Origin: an uncultured Blautia sp.
GTDB lineage: Bacteria; Bacillota; Clostridia; Lachnospirales; Lachnospiraceae
NCBI GenBank assembly: GCA_900539145.1
Contig: UQAX01000017.1
Coordinates: 1 to 45,369, forward strand
Length of the DNA stretch: 45,369 nucleotides
Direction: 5' to 3'
Shown: positions 16,410-24,884 of the stretch, piece after piece
Layout of the letters: each line of letters starts with the position of its first letter
Numbering within the stretch: the stretch's first letter is position 1
The notes under the pieces: generated by a model
What the model was told of the DNA's origin: nothing
What the model saw: the letters and a program-made list of their open reading frames with translations, nothing else
The model's database searches: none
Program-made: the position numbers and the translations under genes

Positions 16410-16456
16410 TTTTGCATAATCTCTTTTTAGACGTTTTCGAAACCTCTTGTATTTAT

Positions 16457-19321
16457 CTACATATCCTCTTCAAATTTCCGAAGCAGTTCCATTGTTGTGG
16501 GGTTCTTGATTTTCTCGGATATCTGCCTGCTTTCCTCATAATAAGCCTTTGCTTCCTCAAAAGAATTTTGCCGTTTTAAAAGCATTGCCATATAAATCTG
16601 AGCTCTTTCCAAGCCCCAATAATAACCGTGACACTTCAGACAGGAAATTGCTTTTTCCAGATATTTGCGTGCTTCCTGGTCTTTATCCTGCAAATACAAA
16701 ATCTGTCCCATACCGGAATAAAACTGTCCAAGCCCATTTGTCACAACTTTTCCTTTTCCCATTTCAATGGCACGCTCATAATATACTGCCGCCTTTTCCA
16801 AGTCGTCCTGACAACGGCTTAAATCTCCCAAATATCCCTGACAGGCAGCAATACTCATATTGAAGCGTTCTTTTCCCTTTGCACAATCCTTAAAAATTTT
16901 CATAGCCTCTATCAAGGTCTTCTCTGCCTTAATGTATTCTCCTTTATGTAAAAAATAACAACCCAACAACCGCATAAAAACACCACGTTCTTCTGTTGCT
17001 TTTTCCTCTTTTTGTAAATAACAAAGCCCTTTTTGAACGTATTCCTCTACCTGTGCAAAGTCCTCCACCTGAATACCGTAAAAAACCATTTGCTTAAAAT
17101 TATTGAGGAGCATCTTTTTCTCATCTAGTTTTTCTGCCAAACGGATACTTTCGGTTACACATTGAACCCCTGTATCGTATTCCCCCACGGCAATTTTATA
17201 ACGCCCCTTTACATAATACATTTCCATTTTCATTTCCTGTGCCTGATGAGAGTCATCTTCAAGTCGGATTACGTCTTCTGCCAACGCAAGCATTTCCGCT
17301 GCACCTTTCGTTACTCCGTACTCGTCATCGCCATATTCCATCTCCCAATGAAGGACAGGAAAGTTCTCATTAATAATCGTATAATATTCCTTCAAATATT
17401 TAATCTTATATTCATAAGTTTTCACCTGATTATGGCATCTCTCATAGTGGTGAATGATCATTGGAAGACAGGAAAAATTTCGTTTTGCCTCTGCTTGATT
17501 TTCATAATACTGTGCAAGCATCTGATGGTACATGCGCCTTTTTCCCACGCTCTGATGCTCATACAAATATTCCCTGAATATTCGATGAACAAATTTATAA
17601 TAAATATTCCAGCCAACTAAAACTTCTTTAATTAAACGACGCTCCTGAAGCTTTTCCAATATTCGGATAAGAGTAAGACGATCCAGACCCGGAAACAGAA
17701 TTTCCAATTCTTCTATACTTATCTTTTCCGGAAACAATGACATACAATATAAAACCTCCGTTTCTGTATCCGGTAAGCCTGCAAGTCTTGCCTTTATCAA
17801 ATTTGTCGTCTTTGGAGATATTTCTAAAGTATATCCTTTTTCTTTAATCAGGTTAATCAATTCCATTAAAAAGAAAGCATTTCCATCTGTCATCTGATAA
17901 ATATCTTCTTTTTTCTCAACCTCATAATCCAACTGAGGTAAATGACGATGAAGAAGCTCGTTTGTTTCCTCTCTCGTAAAGGAATGAAGATTAATTACCT
18001 GAAGACAGTCATTTTTAACCAGTTTTTCCAAAGCCTCCATAACCTCTGTATCATTATCCTGATTAAAGGTACACATAAATAATATCTTATCTGTTCCTAC
18101 GGTAAGCAAAATACGATTTAAAAGCTGAAAACTCATTTTATCCAGCCATTGAATATCATCAAAGAACAAAACCACTTTATGATGCTCTGCAATTCTTCGG
18201 AACATTTCCAAAACAGACTGTTCTAAAATCTGATAAGTCAGTCTGCCCATCTTTTCCTCGCCCTCCGTAAGAACGCCCTTTAAAATTCTTCTTATCTGTC
18301 CCTTTTCATCTTCCACAATTTCTTTTTCCAGAATTCCATTTTCCATACACTGTTCAATTTCCCAGAAAATATCATTCCATGGACGCAGAAAAAAATCCAG
18401 TTCATCTCGATAGCAGGCAGCATTTAACGGTATCATCTGGTAGCCCCTCACCATCTGTTTTGCCTTATCTAAAAGAGCTGATTTACCTACGCCTTCTTCT
18501 CCGCTGATAGCAACGCATTGCGGATACCCCCATCTTCCAGCGCCCACAATGTACTCGCTTATTTGATAAATTTCTTCTGTCCTCCCCATAAAAGGTAAAT
18601 TCCAATTTCCGTTATCCACAGCCACATTACCCTTTACATTGAAAATTCTATGAAACAGCTCTGTAATTTCGCCGGAAGGCTCTACTCCCAGTTCTTCATC
18701 TAAAATCTTTTCCAAATCATAATACAGCTTAATTGCCATATTATAATTCCCACTTGAAGCATAAATCTCCATAATTTCCTGATATAATTTTTCATTATAA
18801 GAATCATGCTTTAACAAAATATTGCTGTATTTTTGTATCTGAGCCATATCCTTTACAGAATTGGCATCATGAAGACGTTTTCGGACACACTTTAAAAAGG
18901 ACTGGTCATACTGCTCCTGCATGGACTCAATCCACTCCTCAAATTCATAGCTGTTCTTAATATGAAAATGTGACAAAAATCCATCTTCTTCATGCTCTAA
19001 AATGTTTTCTTCCGTAATGAAATCCCAGTCGATTTCAGGCATACATTCCGGATTTAAAGAAATACTTGTATGACCTGCCGTAACCAGAATTTCTTTTCCA
19101 AGTAATTTTTTTATTTGATAAACTGCTTCTCGCAGATTTTTTCGTCCCACATTCTCATTGTCCGCACCCCAGAGAACATAAATAATTTCTTCCCTTGTTG
19201 CGTTCTTTTTCACACATAAATAATAGAAAAAACCTTCTGCTTTTTTATATGGAAAGTTTATTCTTTCTCCGTCTACTTCTACATACGGTCTTCCTAAAAG
19301 ATGCACATTGATTTTGCCCAA
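16457..19321 (-). CDS. SARP-type transcriptional regulator with ATPase and TPR domains
   Basis: A 954-residue regulator. Residues 1-95 form an OmpR-like winged helix (VHLLGRPYVEVDGERI, NLREAVYQIKKLLG). Residues 97-240 form a bacterial transcriptional activation domain ending in ELGVEPSGE. An ATPase of STAND type follows, with Walker A GEEGVGKSALL near 274-284 and Walker B VVLFFDDIQWLD near 383-394. From about 690 to the end there are TPR-like helices, with cysteine-rich stretches. It resembles AfsR and MalT-like regulators. It lies 124 bases before hutH on the same strand and may activate it. The inducing ligand is unknown. Confidence 0.85.
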   Translation of the reverse strand: MGKINVHLLGRPYVEVDGERINFPYKKAEGFFYYLCVKKNATREEIIYVLWGADNENVGRKNLREAVYQIKKLLGKEILVTAGHTSISLNPECMPEIDWDFITEENILEHEEDGFLSHFHIKNSYEFEEWIESMQEQYDQSFLKCVRKRLHDANSVKDMAQIQKYSNILLKHDSYNEKLYQEIMEIYASSGNYNMAIKLYYDLEKILDEELGVEPSGEITELFHRIFNVKGNVAVDNGNWNLPFMGRTEEIYQISEYIVGAGRWGYPQCVAISGEEGVGKSALLDKAKQMVRGYQMIPLNAACYRDELDFFLRPWNDIFWEIEQCMENGILEKEIVEDEKGQIRRILKGVLTEGEEKMGRLTYQILEQSVLEMFRRIAEHHKVVLFFDDIQWLDKMSFQLLNRILLTVGTDKILFMCTFNQDNDTEVMEALEKLVKNDCLQVINLHSFTREETNELLHRHLPQLDYEVEKKEDIYQMTDGNAFFLMELINLIKEKGYTLEISPKTTNLIKARLAGLPDTETEVLYCMSLFPEKISIEELEILFPGLDRLTLIRILEKLQERRLIKEVLVGWNIYYKFVHRIFREYLYEHQSVGKRRMYHQMLAQYYENQAEAKRNFSCLPMIIHHYERCHNQVKTYEYKIKYLKEYYTIINENFPVLHWEMEYGDDEYGVTKGAAEMLALAEDVIRLEDDSHQAQEMKMEMYYVKGRYKIAVGEYDTGVQCVTESIRLAEKLDEKKMLLNNFKQMVFYGIQVEDFAQVEEYVQKGLCYLQKEEKATEERGVFMRLLGCYFLHKGEYIKAEKTLIEAMKIFKDCAKGKERFNMSIAACQGYLGDLSRCQDDLEKAAVYYERAIEMGKGKVVTNGLGQFYSGMGQILYLQDKDQEARKYLEKAISCLKCHGYYWGLERAQIYMAMLLKRQNSFEEAKAYYEESRQISEKIKNPTTMELLRKFEEDM

Positions 19322-19350
19322 ATTCTATCCCTCACATTCTATATTCTCTA

Positions 19351-19379
19351 AGTATACTAATGTCTTTCCTTAATGTCAA
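19351..19379 (-). promoter_or_regulatory. Sigma-A promoter of the SARP regulator gene
   Basis: TTGACA and TATACT on the minus strand are separated by exactly 17 bases, a near-consensus promoter. The predicted start gives a leader of about 23 bases ending in a GTGAGGG ribosome site. The regulator is therefore probably expressed constitutively. Confidence 0.8.
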
Positions 19380-19474
19380 CTAAGTGAAAGCGTTCCCGTT
19401 TCCCTCCCCTTGTGGTTCTTTTTACCCTTTCTGAAAAATACAATAGAAACAAACAGGTTTTAAGGAGCTCCAGA

Positions 19475-20236
19475 TTGTTAAAACGCTTTTTAAACACTAT
19501 CCTTTTGCTGGCATTTGCCGGACTTCTGATTTTTTCTGCCGTATCCGTACTTCCTAATATTGTTTCCGTAAGCAACACTGTGGGCGGCAAGGAGCTGCCC
19601 ATCTACTGCGTAGAAACGGAAAAGCCGCAAATTTCCATCAGTTTTGATGCTGCTTGGGGAAATGAGGACACACAAACCATTTTGGATATTCTGGCAAAGC
19701 ACAACGTAAAAGCAACCTTCTTCATGACAGGGGGATGGGTAGAAAGTTATCCAGAAGATGTAAAGAAAATCTACGAGGCCGGACATGATTTAGGCAACCA
19801 CAGTGAAAATCACAAGCACATGCCCCAACTAAGCGATGAAGAAAAAACGCAGGAATTGATGAAGGTACATAATAAAGTTAAAGAACTGACCGGCTTTGAT
19901 ATGTTTTTATTCCGTCCGCCTTACGGCGACTATGACAATCAAGTCGTTCGAAATGCAAAAAAAAATAATTATTATCCCATTCAGTGGGATGTAGACTCTC
20001 TGGATTGGAAAGATTACGGAGCCGAAGACATTGTAAAGCGTGTAACAGAACATAAGGCTCTCGGAAACGGAAGCATTATCCTGTGCCACAACGGTGCTAA
20101 ATACACAAAAGATGCTCTTGATACCTTAATTACTGCTTTACAGGAGAAGGGATATGAATTTGTGCCGATTTCCCAACTGATTTACAGGGATAATTATCAC
20201 TTAAACCACGAAGGACGACAAATTAAGGATAAGTAG
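19475..20236 (+). CDS. Membrane-anchored polysaccharide deacetylase (NodB family)
   Basis: A 253-residue protein if started at TTG 19475, which has AAGGAG 7 bases upstream; a longer frame from GTG 19412 has no ribosome site. Residues 1-30 are a basic then hydrophobic signal-anchor (LLKRFLNTILLLAFAGLLIF). The NodB domain shows motif 1 SFDAAWGNED, motif 2 HSENH with metal-binding histidines, motif 3 RPPYGDYD, motif 4 DVDSLDWK and motif 5 LCHNG. It should remove acetyl groups from peptidoglycan or a similar polymer outside the membrane. PdaB-like sporulation enzymes share this build. A -10-like TACAAT lies at 19439. Confidence 0.9.
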   Translation: MLKRFLNTILLLAFAGLLIFSAVSVLPNIVSVSNTVGGKELPIYCVETEKPQISISFDAAWGNEDTQTILDILAKHNVKATFFMTGGWVESYPEDVKKIYEAGHDLGNHSENHKHMPQLSDEEKTQELMKVHNKVKELTGFDMFLFRPPYGDYDNQVVRNAKKNNYYPIQWDVDSLDWKDYGAEDIVKRVTEHKALGNGSIILCHNGAKYTKDALDTLITALQEKGYEFVPISQLIYRDNYHLNHEGRQIKDK

Positions 20237-20251
20237 AAATCTCTATCCGCC

Positions 20252-20313
20252 GCTGTGCATCCTTGCGGAGCATTTTTTATTTCATAGGACGCAATTTCCT
20301 ATGAAATAAAAAA
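20252..20313. repeat. 62-nt dispersed hairpin repeat, copy B
   Basis: Second copy of the element at 10525-10586. It differs by a T/C change in the head, a one-T indel and the coordinated change of the stem pair G-C to A-T. The arms TTTTTTATTTCATAGGA and TCCTATGAAATAAAAAA are fully paired. Here it separates the convergent deacetylase and pduL genes and probably terminates the deacetylase transcript. Confidence 0.85.
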
Positions 20314-20340
20314 GGCATCGGTAATTCCTGCCGATGCCTT
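20306..20340 (-). terminator. Intrinsic terminator of pduL
   Basis: Minus-strand arms AAGGCATCGG and CCGATGCCTT pair perfectly around a 9-base loop and are followed by TTTTTT. It abuts the dispersed repeat. Confidence 0.9.
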
Positions 20341-20354
20341 GTCCTAAAATTCAA

Positions 20355-20927
20355 TTATTTAATAATCATTTCTCCGAAGCATTCTTTACCCGGTGCTAAA
20401 GCGTTTGCTTCATCTGTATCAATGTGAGCTGCTGTTGCATAAGATGCACTTACACGAACAACTACGTCACCGAATGTTAAGCTTCTTCCGTTTGGAGACT
20501 CGATAGCTAATTCAACAATCTGTTTGTCAGCTACGCCTGCTTTTTCAGCATCTTCCGGTGTCATATGTACGTGACGTTTTGCAGCGATTACGCCTTCTGT
20601 TAATTCAACTTCACCTGCCGGTCCGACAATTTTACATGCTCCTGAGTCTTTGATATCTCCTGACTCACGAATTGGAGCAACAACACCGATGCTTCTTGCA
20701 TCTGTTAAAGAAACCTCTACCTGTGTATCATTTCTTACAGGTCCTAAAACAGACATTTTCAGGCTGCCTTTTGTTCCGATTACTTCAACTTTTTCTTCAC
20801 ATGCGAACTGTCCCGGCTGACTTAACATTTTTTTCACTGTTAATTCATGTCCTTTACCGAACAGAACTTCTAAGTGCTCCTGAGATAAATGTACGTGTCT
20901 TGCAGATGTTTCTACTAATACTTTCAT
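20355..20927 (-). CDS. pduL: Phosphate propanoyltransferase/acetyltransferase PduL
   Basis: A 190-residue acyltransferase that swaps acyl groups between coenzyme A and phosphate. The start MKVLVETSARHVHLS follows GGAGG by 8 bases; the upstream in-frame extension is rejected. Two repeated beta domains carry the zinc-binding histidines in SARHVHLS and KRHVHMTPEDAE. It lacks the N-terminal encapsulation peptide of microcompartment PduL, and no shell-protein genes are near. It is therefore likely a free enzyme for acetate or propionate production with ATP gain through acetate kinase. A good sigma-A promoter precedes it. Confidence 0.94.
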   Translation of the reverse strand: MKVLVETSARHVHLSQEHLEVLFGKGHELTVKKMLSQPGQFACEEKVEVIGTKGSLKMSVLGPVRNDTQVEVSLTDARSIGVVAPIRESGDIKDSGACKIVGPAGEVELTEGVIAAKRHVHMTPEDAEKAGVADKQIVELAIESPNGRSLTFGDVVVRVSASYATAAHIDTDEANALAPGKECFGEMIIK

Positions 20928-20965
20928 TTTGAAATCCTCCACTTTTGAAATATTCATTACCTTCA

Positions 20966-20993
20966 ATTATAACTTTTTCCTTGTACTTGTCAA
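20966..20993 (-). promoter_or_regulatory. Sigma-A promoter of pduL
   Basis: TTGACA and TATAAT, both consensus, are separated by 16 bases on the minus strand, about 40 bases before the pduL ATG. Confidence 0.8.
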
Positions 20994-21000
20994 CTTATAT

Positions 21001-21624
21001 TTAAACACTTTCTTCCTTTGGAAACTTATTTTTCAAATAATCATATTCTTCCATAATACTTCTGGTTATTTCATCTTCTCCAAAGCTGTTATCGGGATGA
21101 TAAATCCGAAGCAGAGCATAATAGCGCTTTTTCAGTTCTTCCTGACTTTTAATCCCTTTGAAATAATGAATATGAAATTCTGTATCGTCTGTATCCTTCC
21201 CTTTATATCCGCCCTCAAAAGCAGACCATTGATAATCCGGTCTTTTATAAAAGGCTTTCCAGTTATCAGAATTTCCCATATACCATTTCCAAATCCAGCT
21301 GCACACTGCCTCAAGCACCACCATAACCATAGCAACTCCTGCCGCCGGAATATATGCCAAACCTCCTGCCACTGCCATGGTCAGGATAATTGCCGGAATG
21401 CCCGGACCGTTGCCGTTTATCTGCAATACAATCTCGACCAGAACCCCGATAGACAGCATGACCGCCGAAACAATGCACACAAAGGAAACCACTGCCCCAC
21501 ACATCTTTAAGAAAAACTGAATTCCCCTTATTACAATAAATACAACTGTCAACGGTATTGCCAGCACAACCTTTAGTATAAGAAGCAATACCTTCCCAAG
21601 CTTTTTCTTATCTATTTCTCGCAT
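21001..21624 (-). CDS. Membrane protein with C-terminal J-domain
   Basis: A 207-residue protein. Residues 10-110 contain three to four hydrophobic helices. A soluble region rich in aromatic residues follows (WKAFYKRPDYQWSAFEGG). The last 50 residues resemble a J-domain: EELKKRYYALLRIYHPDNS carries the His176-Pro177-Asp178 motif that stimulates DnaK, followed by a helix IMEEYDYLKNKF. Helix I is short. It probably recruits DnaK to the inner face of the membrane, in topology with a cytoplasmic C-terminus. Client unknown. It is placed between pduL and spmB with its own ribosome site (AGGGA). Confidence 0.75.
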   Translation of the reverse strand: MREIDKKKLGKVLLLILKVVLAIPLTVVFIVIRGIQFFLKMCGAVVSFVCIVSAVMLSIGVLVEIVLQINGNGPGIPAIILTMAVAGGLAYIPAAGVAMVMVVLEAVCSWIWKWYMGNSDNWKAFYKRPDYQWSAFEGGYKGKDTDDTEFHIHYFKGIKSQEELKKRYYALLRIYHPDNSFGEDEITRSIMEEYDYLKNKFPKEESV

Positions 21625-21703
21625 CTCTTTCCCTACATTTCATCTACTGTTTTTTCACTGTATTAGTTTAACATATTTGATAGAAATTTTACAGAAATTT
21701 TTT

Positions 21704-22228
21704 TTACATACTACCTGCTAAAAATATACTGACGGCAATCCCCGCAGCCGTTGCCAGCATAGCTCCTGCAACGGTATATCTTGTTTTGTTTACTTTTGCC
21801 GCTATAAAATAAACAGAAATCGTATAGAAAATCGTTTCTGTGCAGGACATCATAATGGATGCAATCAATCCGATGTAGGAGTCCGTGCCAAATTCCTTAA
21901 AAATATCAAGCACCAGTCCTGTCGCAGCGCTTGAGGAAAACATTCGGATAATGGCAAGAGGTACCAGCTCAGAAGGAAAACCGATTTGTGCGGTAAAATT
22001 TCCCAACACCTGCCCCAGCATATCCAAAAATCCCGATGCCCGAAGCACACCCACTGCCACCATTAGCCCGATTAAAGTAGGCAAAATTTTAACAACAGTC
22101 AAAAGACCATCCTTCGCTCCTTTCACAAATTCCTCGTATACACGGCATTTCATAAGAATACCAAATCCCACAATATAAAACAAAATTAACGGTATGCTAA
22201 TCTCTGAGAGAAAAATCAAAAACTTCAT
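21704..22228 (-). CDS. spmB: Spore maturation protein SpmB
   Basis: A 174-residue membrane protein with a nucleoside-recognition (Gate) domain. The motif KGAKDGLLTVVKILPTLIGLMVAVGVLRASG and the segment SSSAATGLVLDIF...GLIASIMMSCTETIFYTISVYF fit SpmB. It normally works with SpmA in dehydration of the spore core. Here spmA is not adjacent: the upstream neighbour is corA, 61 bases away. Length is full for SpmB. It may be read from the Bce operon or from its own promoter. Confidence 0.9.
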   Translation of the reverse strand: MKFLIFLSEISIPLILFYIVGFGILMKCRVYEEFVKGAKDGLLTVVKILPTLIGLMVAVGVLRASGFLDMLGQVLGNFTAQIGFPSELVPLAIIRMFSSSAATGLVLDIFKEFGTDSYIGLIASIMMSCTETIFYTISVYFIAAKVNKTRYTVAGAMLATAAGIAVSIFLAGSM

Positions 22229-22289
22229 ATCTGCTCCTGATGCCTTTTGTTCTATATTTACGCTGAATTTTTTAAAAAAGAAGGGGCTT

Positions 22290-23159
22290 TTACATTTTTC
22301 TGCGCTTTTTCAAATATCCTTTCTTTCTGAAGTAACGCACCTCCACTGCAATAATTATAAAGGTAATGAAAATCACTGTAAGATATCCGTATTTCCAATT
22401 TAAAAGAGGCATATTGGGAAAGTTCATGCCATACCAGCCTGCCAGCAGGGACAATGGCAGAAATACCGTAGTTACAATGGTTAAAATAGTCATAATCTCA
22501 TTTTGAGAAATATCAATCTGCGCCTGATATAGTTCATGCAGCTGCAAAAGATTTTCCCGAATATTCTCTGTATATCCATGCAAGCGAGATACACGGCTCG
22601 CCAGCATTTTCCATCCTGTTTCATCTTCCTCTGACAAGCGCTCACCTAAATTCCCCTGTATTTCTTCTATCACATCCAAAAGCTGCACATAAAACCCGTG
22701 AAGACGTGTCATGGCTCTGCGAAACCTCATTAAAACCTCGGGAAAATCTCTGGGCGGCTGAACAATTAAAATATCTTCCAGTTCTGTAATTTTCTCCTCT
22801 ATCTTTTGCAGATAAGGTACTTCGTCCTCAATAAGTCCGTTTAAAACCGTAAGAAGTATTCCCAGCTCCTGACCTTCCTCTATATCTTCCAGTTCCTTTC
22901 GCTTTTCCAGCACAGGATGAATAACCTTATCTTCATCTAAAAAGATAATCGCTCCCTTTTTCACATAATATGCTGCAATCAAAAACTTCCCCTGAAGATT
23001 TCTTTTATCCGGTATTTTCAAAATTCCAAACATACCCTCTGAGAAAAATTCTGTTTTGCAATATGCCGCTTCCTCCAAGCTCTTAACAAAAAGCTTTTTA
23101 TACGGATATTCTGACAAAGAAGTGAGAAACTCTTCTTTCGTCATAAATCTTATCTTCAT
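22290..23159 (-). CDS. CorA family magnesium transporter
   Basis: A 289-residue CorA-type protein. The start MKIRFMTKEE has GGAGGAG 6 bases upstream, and its ATG overlaps the kinase TGA. A long cytoplasmic helical domain precedes two C-terminal helices. The signature YGMNF (family GMN) lies at the end of the first helix, followed by the short loop PNMPLL. It probably carries Mg2+ or Co2+/Ni2+. Its tight coupling to a Bce-type kinase is unusual: envelope stress sensing may adjust divalent cation levels. The ordinary housekeeping alternative, a shared transcript by chance, cannot be excluded. Confidence 0.9.
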   Translation of the reverse strand: MKIRFMTKEEFLTSLSEYPYKKLFVKSLEEAAYCKTEFFSEGMFGILKIPDKRNLQGKFLIAAYYVKKGAIIFLDEDKVIHPVLEKRKELEDIEEGQELGILLTVLNGLIEDEVPYLQKIEEKITELEDILIVQPPRDFPEVLMRFRRAMTRLHGFYVQLLDVIEEIQGNLGERLSEEDETGWKMLASRVSRLHGYTENIRENLLQLHELYQAQIDISQNEIMTILTIVTTVFLPLSLLAGWYGMNFPNMPLLNWKYGYLTVIFITFIIIAVEVRYFRKKGYLKKRRKM

Positions 23160-24208
23160 ACAATCTCCTCCTTTTCCACCTTGGGGAATTCGATTATCAG
23201 CCGAAATCCACCTGCTTCTCTGTTCTTTGCGCTGCATACAAGCTTCATATTTTCTGCCATTTTTTTCACAAGATACAGTCCTATTCCCGTAGACTTCTTG
23301 TTTTCCTGTCCATTGCTGCCTGTAAATCCCTTTTCAAAAACAAAAGGTAAATCCACCTCTGAAACCCCTTTTCCATTATCTTCTATACTAATATAAATCT
23401 TTTCATCCTTCTCATAAGCTGAAAAAATAATCTGCCCGTTTTTTTCTTTTCTATACTGAATACTATTGCTCACAACCTGAGATACTATAAACTCCAAATT
23501 TTTCCTGTCTGTAAAAATTTCTTTCACTTCTAAGTTTTCCACTATAGAAATTTTACTCTCTGTCAATAAATATTCATACGCTTCCAACACGTAATCTATA
23601 CAATCCTGCAGATTCACCCACTCCATAATTTCTCTCTTATGGTCATAAGACAAACGGGAAAAATACAAAATTTGTGATACATATTCCTGTAACTGCACAT
23701 TCATATATTGCAGCTTCTGATAAACCTTGGGACTCATTTCGTCTTCACGGTTTTCCAGCATCAGCGTAAGCCATGATATGGGCGTCTTTATTTCGTGCAC
23801 CCATGTTTCTACATATTCCTGCTGCTGCTGAAGCGCCAGCACCTTGTCCTTCTTTTCTACTTCAATATCCTCTATTTTTTCTCTTAATTTTTCTATTATC
23901 CACTTTTCTTCAAAAGATAATACGTCTGTGTTTAATTCTCTGTTCAGATGATTTCTGTCACTGAGAAGCTCTTGAAAATAAAGAAATCTTTTCTTTTTCT
24001 TTTTTAGTTTATTCAGAAAAAGAAATACAAAAATCACACCTGTAAAAAGCACAAACACAGCTGCCAGTTTTTCACTTTTTCGATTATCAAGCAGCCACAG
24101 GCAAAAAAAGCAAAAACAATCGAAAAACAGCAGAGCAACAAAGAACCATGTGTTTTCCTTGCATACTTCTCCTGCTGTCTGCCATTTTCTTTTTCTATCA
24201 TTCTCCAT
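23156..24208 (-). CDS. Intramembrane-sensing histidine kinase (BceS type)
   Basis: A 350-residue kinase with two helices near residues 19-41 and 48-66 joined by a very short loop, the layout of BceS-type kinases that sense through their ABC transporter. The H box ETWVHEIKTPIS contains the phosphorylated His138. The N box is IVSQVVSNSIQY, G1 is DNGKGV and G2 is GIGLYLVKK. It overlaps the response-regulator gene by 11 bases and corA by 4. It should signal peptide-antibiotic transport flux from BceAB to the regulator. Confidence 0.93.
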   Translation of the reverse strand: MENDRKRKWQTAGEVCKENTWFFVALLFFDCFCFFCLWLLDNRKSEKLAAVFVLFTGVIFVFLFLNKLKKKKKRFLYFQELLSDRNHLNRELNTDVLSFEEKWIIEKLREKIEDIEVEKKDKVLALQQQQEYVETWVHEIKTPISWLTLMLENREDEMSPKVYQKLQYMNVQLQEYVSQILYFSRLSYDHKREIMEWVNLQDCIDYVLEAYEYLLTESKISIVENLEVKEIFTDRKNLEFIVSQVVSNSIQYRKEKNGQIIFSAYEKDEKIYISIEDNGKGVSEVDLPFVFEKGFTGSNGQENKKSTGIGLYLVKKMAENMKLVCSAKNREAGGFRLIIEFPKVEKEEIV

Positions 24209-24875
24209 TCCAGAGATACCCCCTTCCCCGAACAGTCTGTACCATGTTTTCTAATCCCAATGTATTCAATGTTTTACGTAACCGTGTCATATTCACCTGA
24301 AGAATATTTTCATCTACATAGACTTGTGTTCCCCACACTTTCAAAAATAAATCTTCTTTTGAAACAATTTCTCCCCGATGCTCTAAAAGCACCTCCAGAA
24401 TTTTTCCTTCTTTCTCCGGCAATACCTTTGAATAGTTTTCGGTATAAAGTGTATAGGTATGCCTGTCCAAATAAAACCCGTTGCCCTTTAGAATGCCTTC
24501 AAAACTGGAAAAACGCTGTAACGTATTCTCGATACGTGCCAAAAGCCGTCCCTTATGGTACGGCTTTGTCAAGAAATCATCGGCTCCCAACTTCAGCCCA
24601 TGAATTTCATCTTCAATCTGTGTCCGTGAAGTCAGAATAATCACCGGACACAGATTTTTTTCTTTTAATTGTTTGCATATTTCAAATCCTGATTTTTGGG
24701 GCAAATTAATATCTAAAAGCACAAGAGCCGGTTTGCTTTTCTTAATTTCTTCATAAACATTCTGAAAATCACAAATTTGCACGACTTCATAGCCTTCCTT
24801 TTCCAGAATATCTGCCAGCTCCTCTCTCATAAAAATATCATCTTCCACTATGGTAATTCTGCTCATAAACCCCAC
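24198..24875 (-). CDS. OmpR-family response regulator (BceR type)
   Basis: A 225-residue regulator with a receiver domain (acidic pocket ED near 11-12, phospho-acceptor Asp55 in VLLDINLP, conserved Thr/Ser in ILTSR and Lys in LTKPY) and a winged-helix domain ending GRGYLWNGE. The start GTG at 24875 is taken because AGGA lies 7 bases upstream; ATG 24866 (MSRITIVEDD) is a close alternative. It likely binds the CTTACA/TGTAAG dyad before the transporter genes and activates them when the kinase is triggered. Confidence 0.93.
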   Translation of the reverse strand: MGFMSRITIVEDDIFMREELADILEKEGYEVVQICDFQNVYEEIKKSKPALVLLDINLPQKSGFEICKQLKEKNLCPVIILTSRTQIEDEIHGLKLGADDFLTKPYHKGRLLARIENTLQRFSSFEGILKGNGFYLDRHTYTLYTENYSKVLPEKEGKILEVLLEHRGEIVSKEDLFLKVWGTQVYVDENILQVNMTRLRKTLNTLGLENMVQTVRGRGYLWNGE

Positions 24876-24884
24876 TCACTTTTC

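Noticed and set aside
19412..19474. GTG start at 19412 for the polysaccharide deacetylase
   Set aside because: No ribosome site. The TTG at 19475 has AAGGAG at good spacing and gives a normal signal-anchor.
20355..20927. PduL as a marker of a microcompartment operon
   Set aside because: No encapsulation peptide and no shell or aldehyde-enzyme genes around it.
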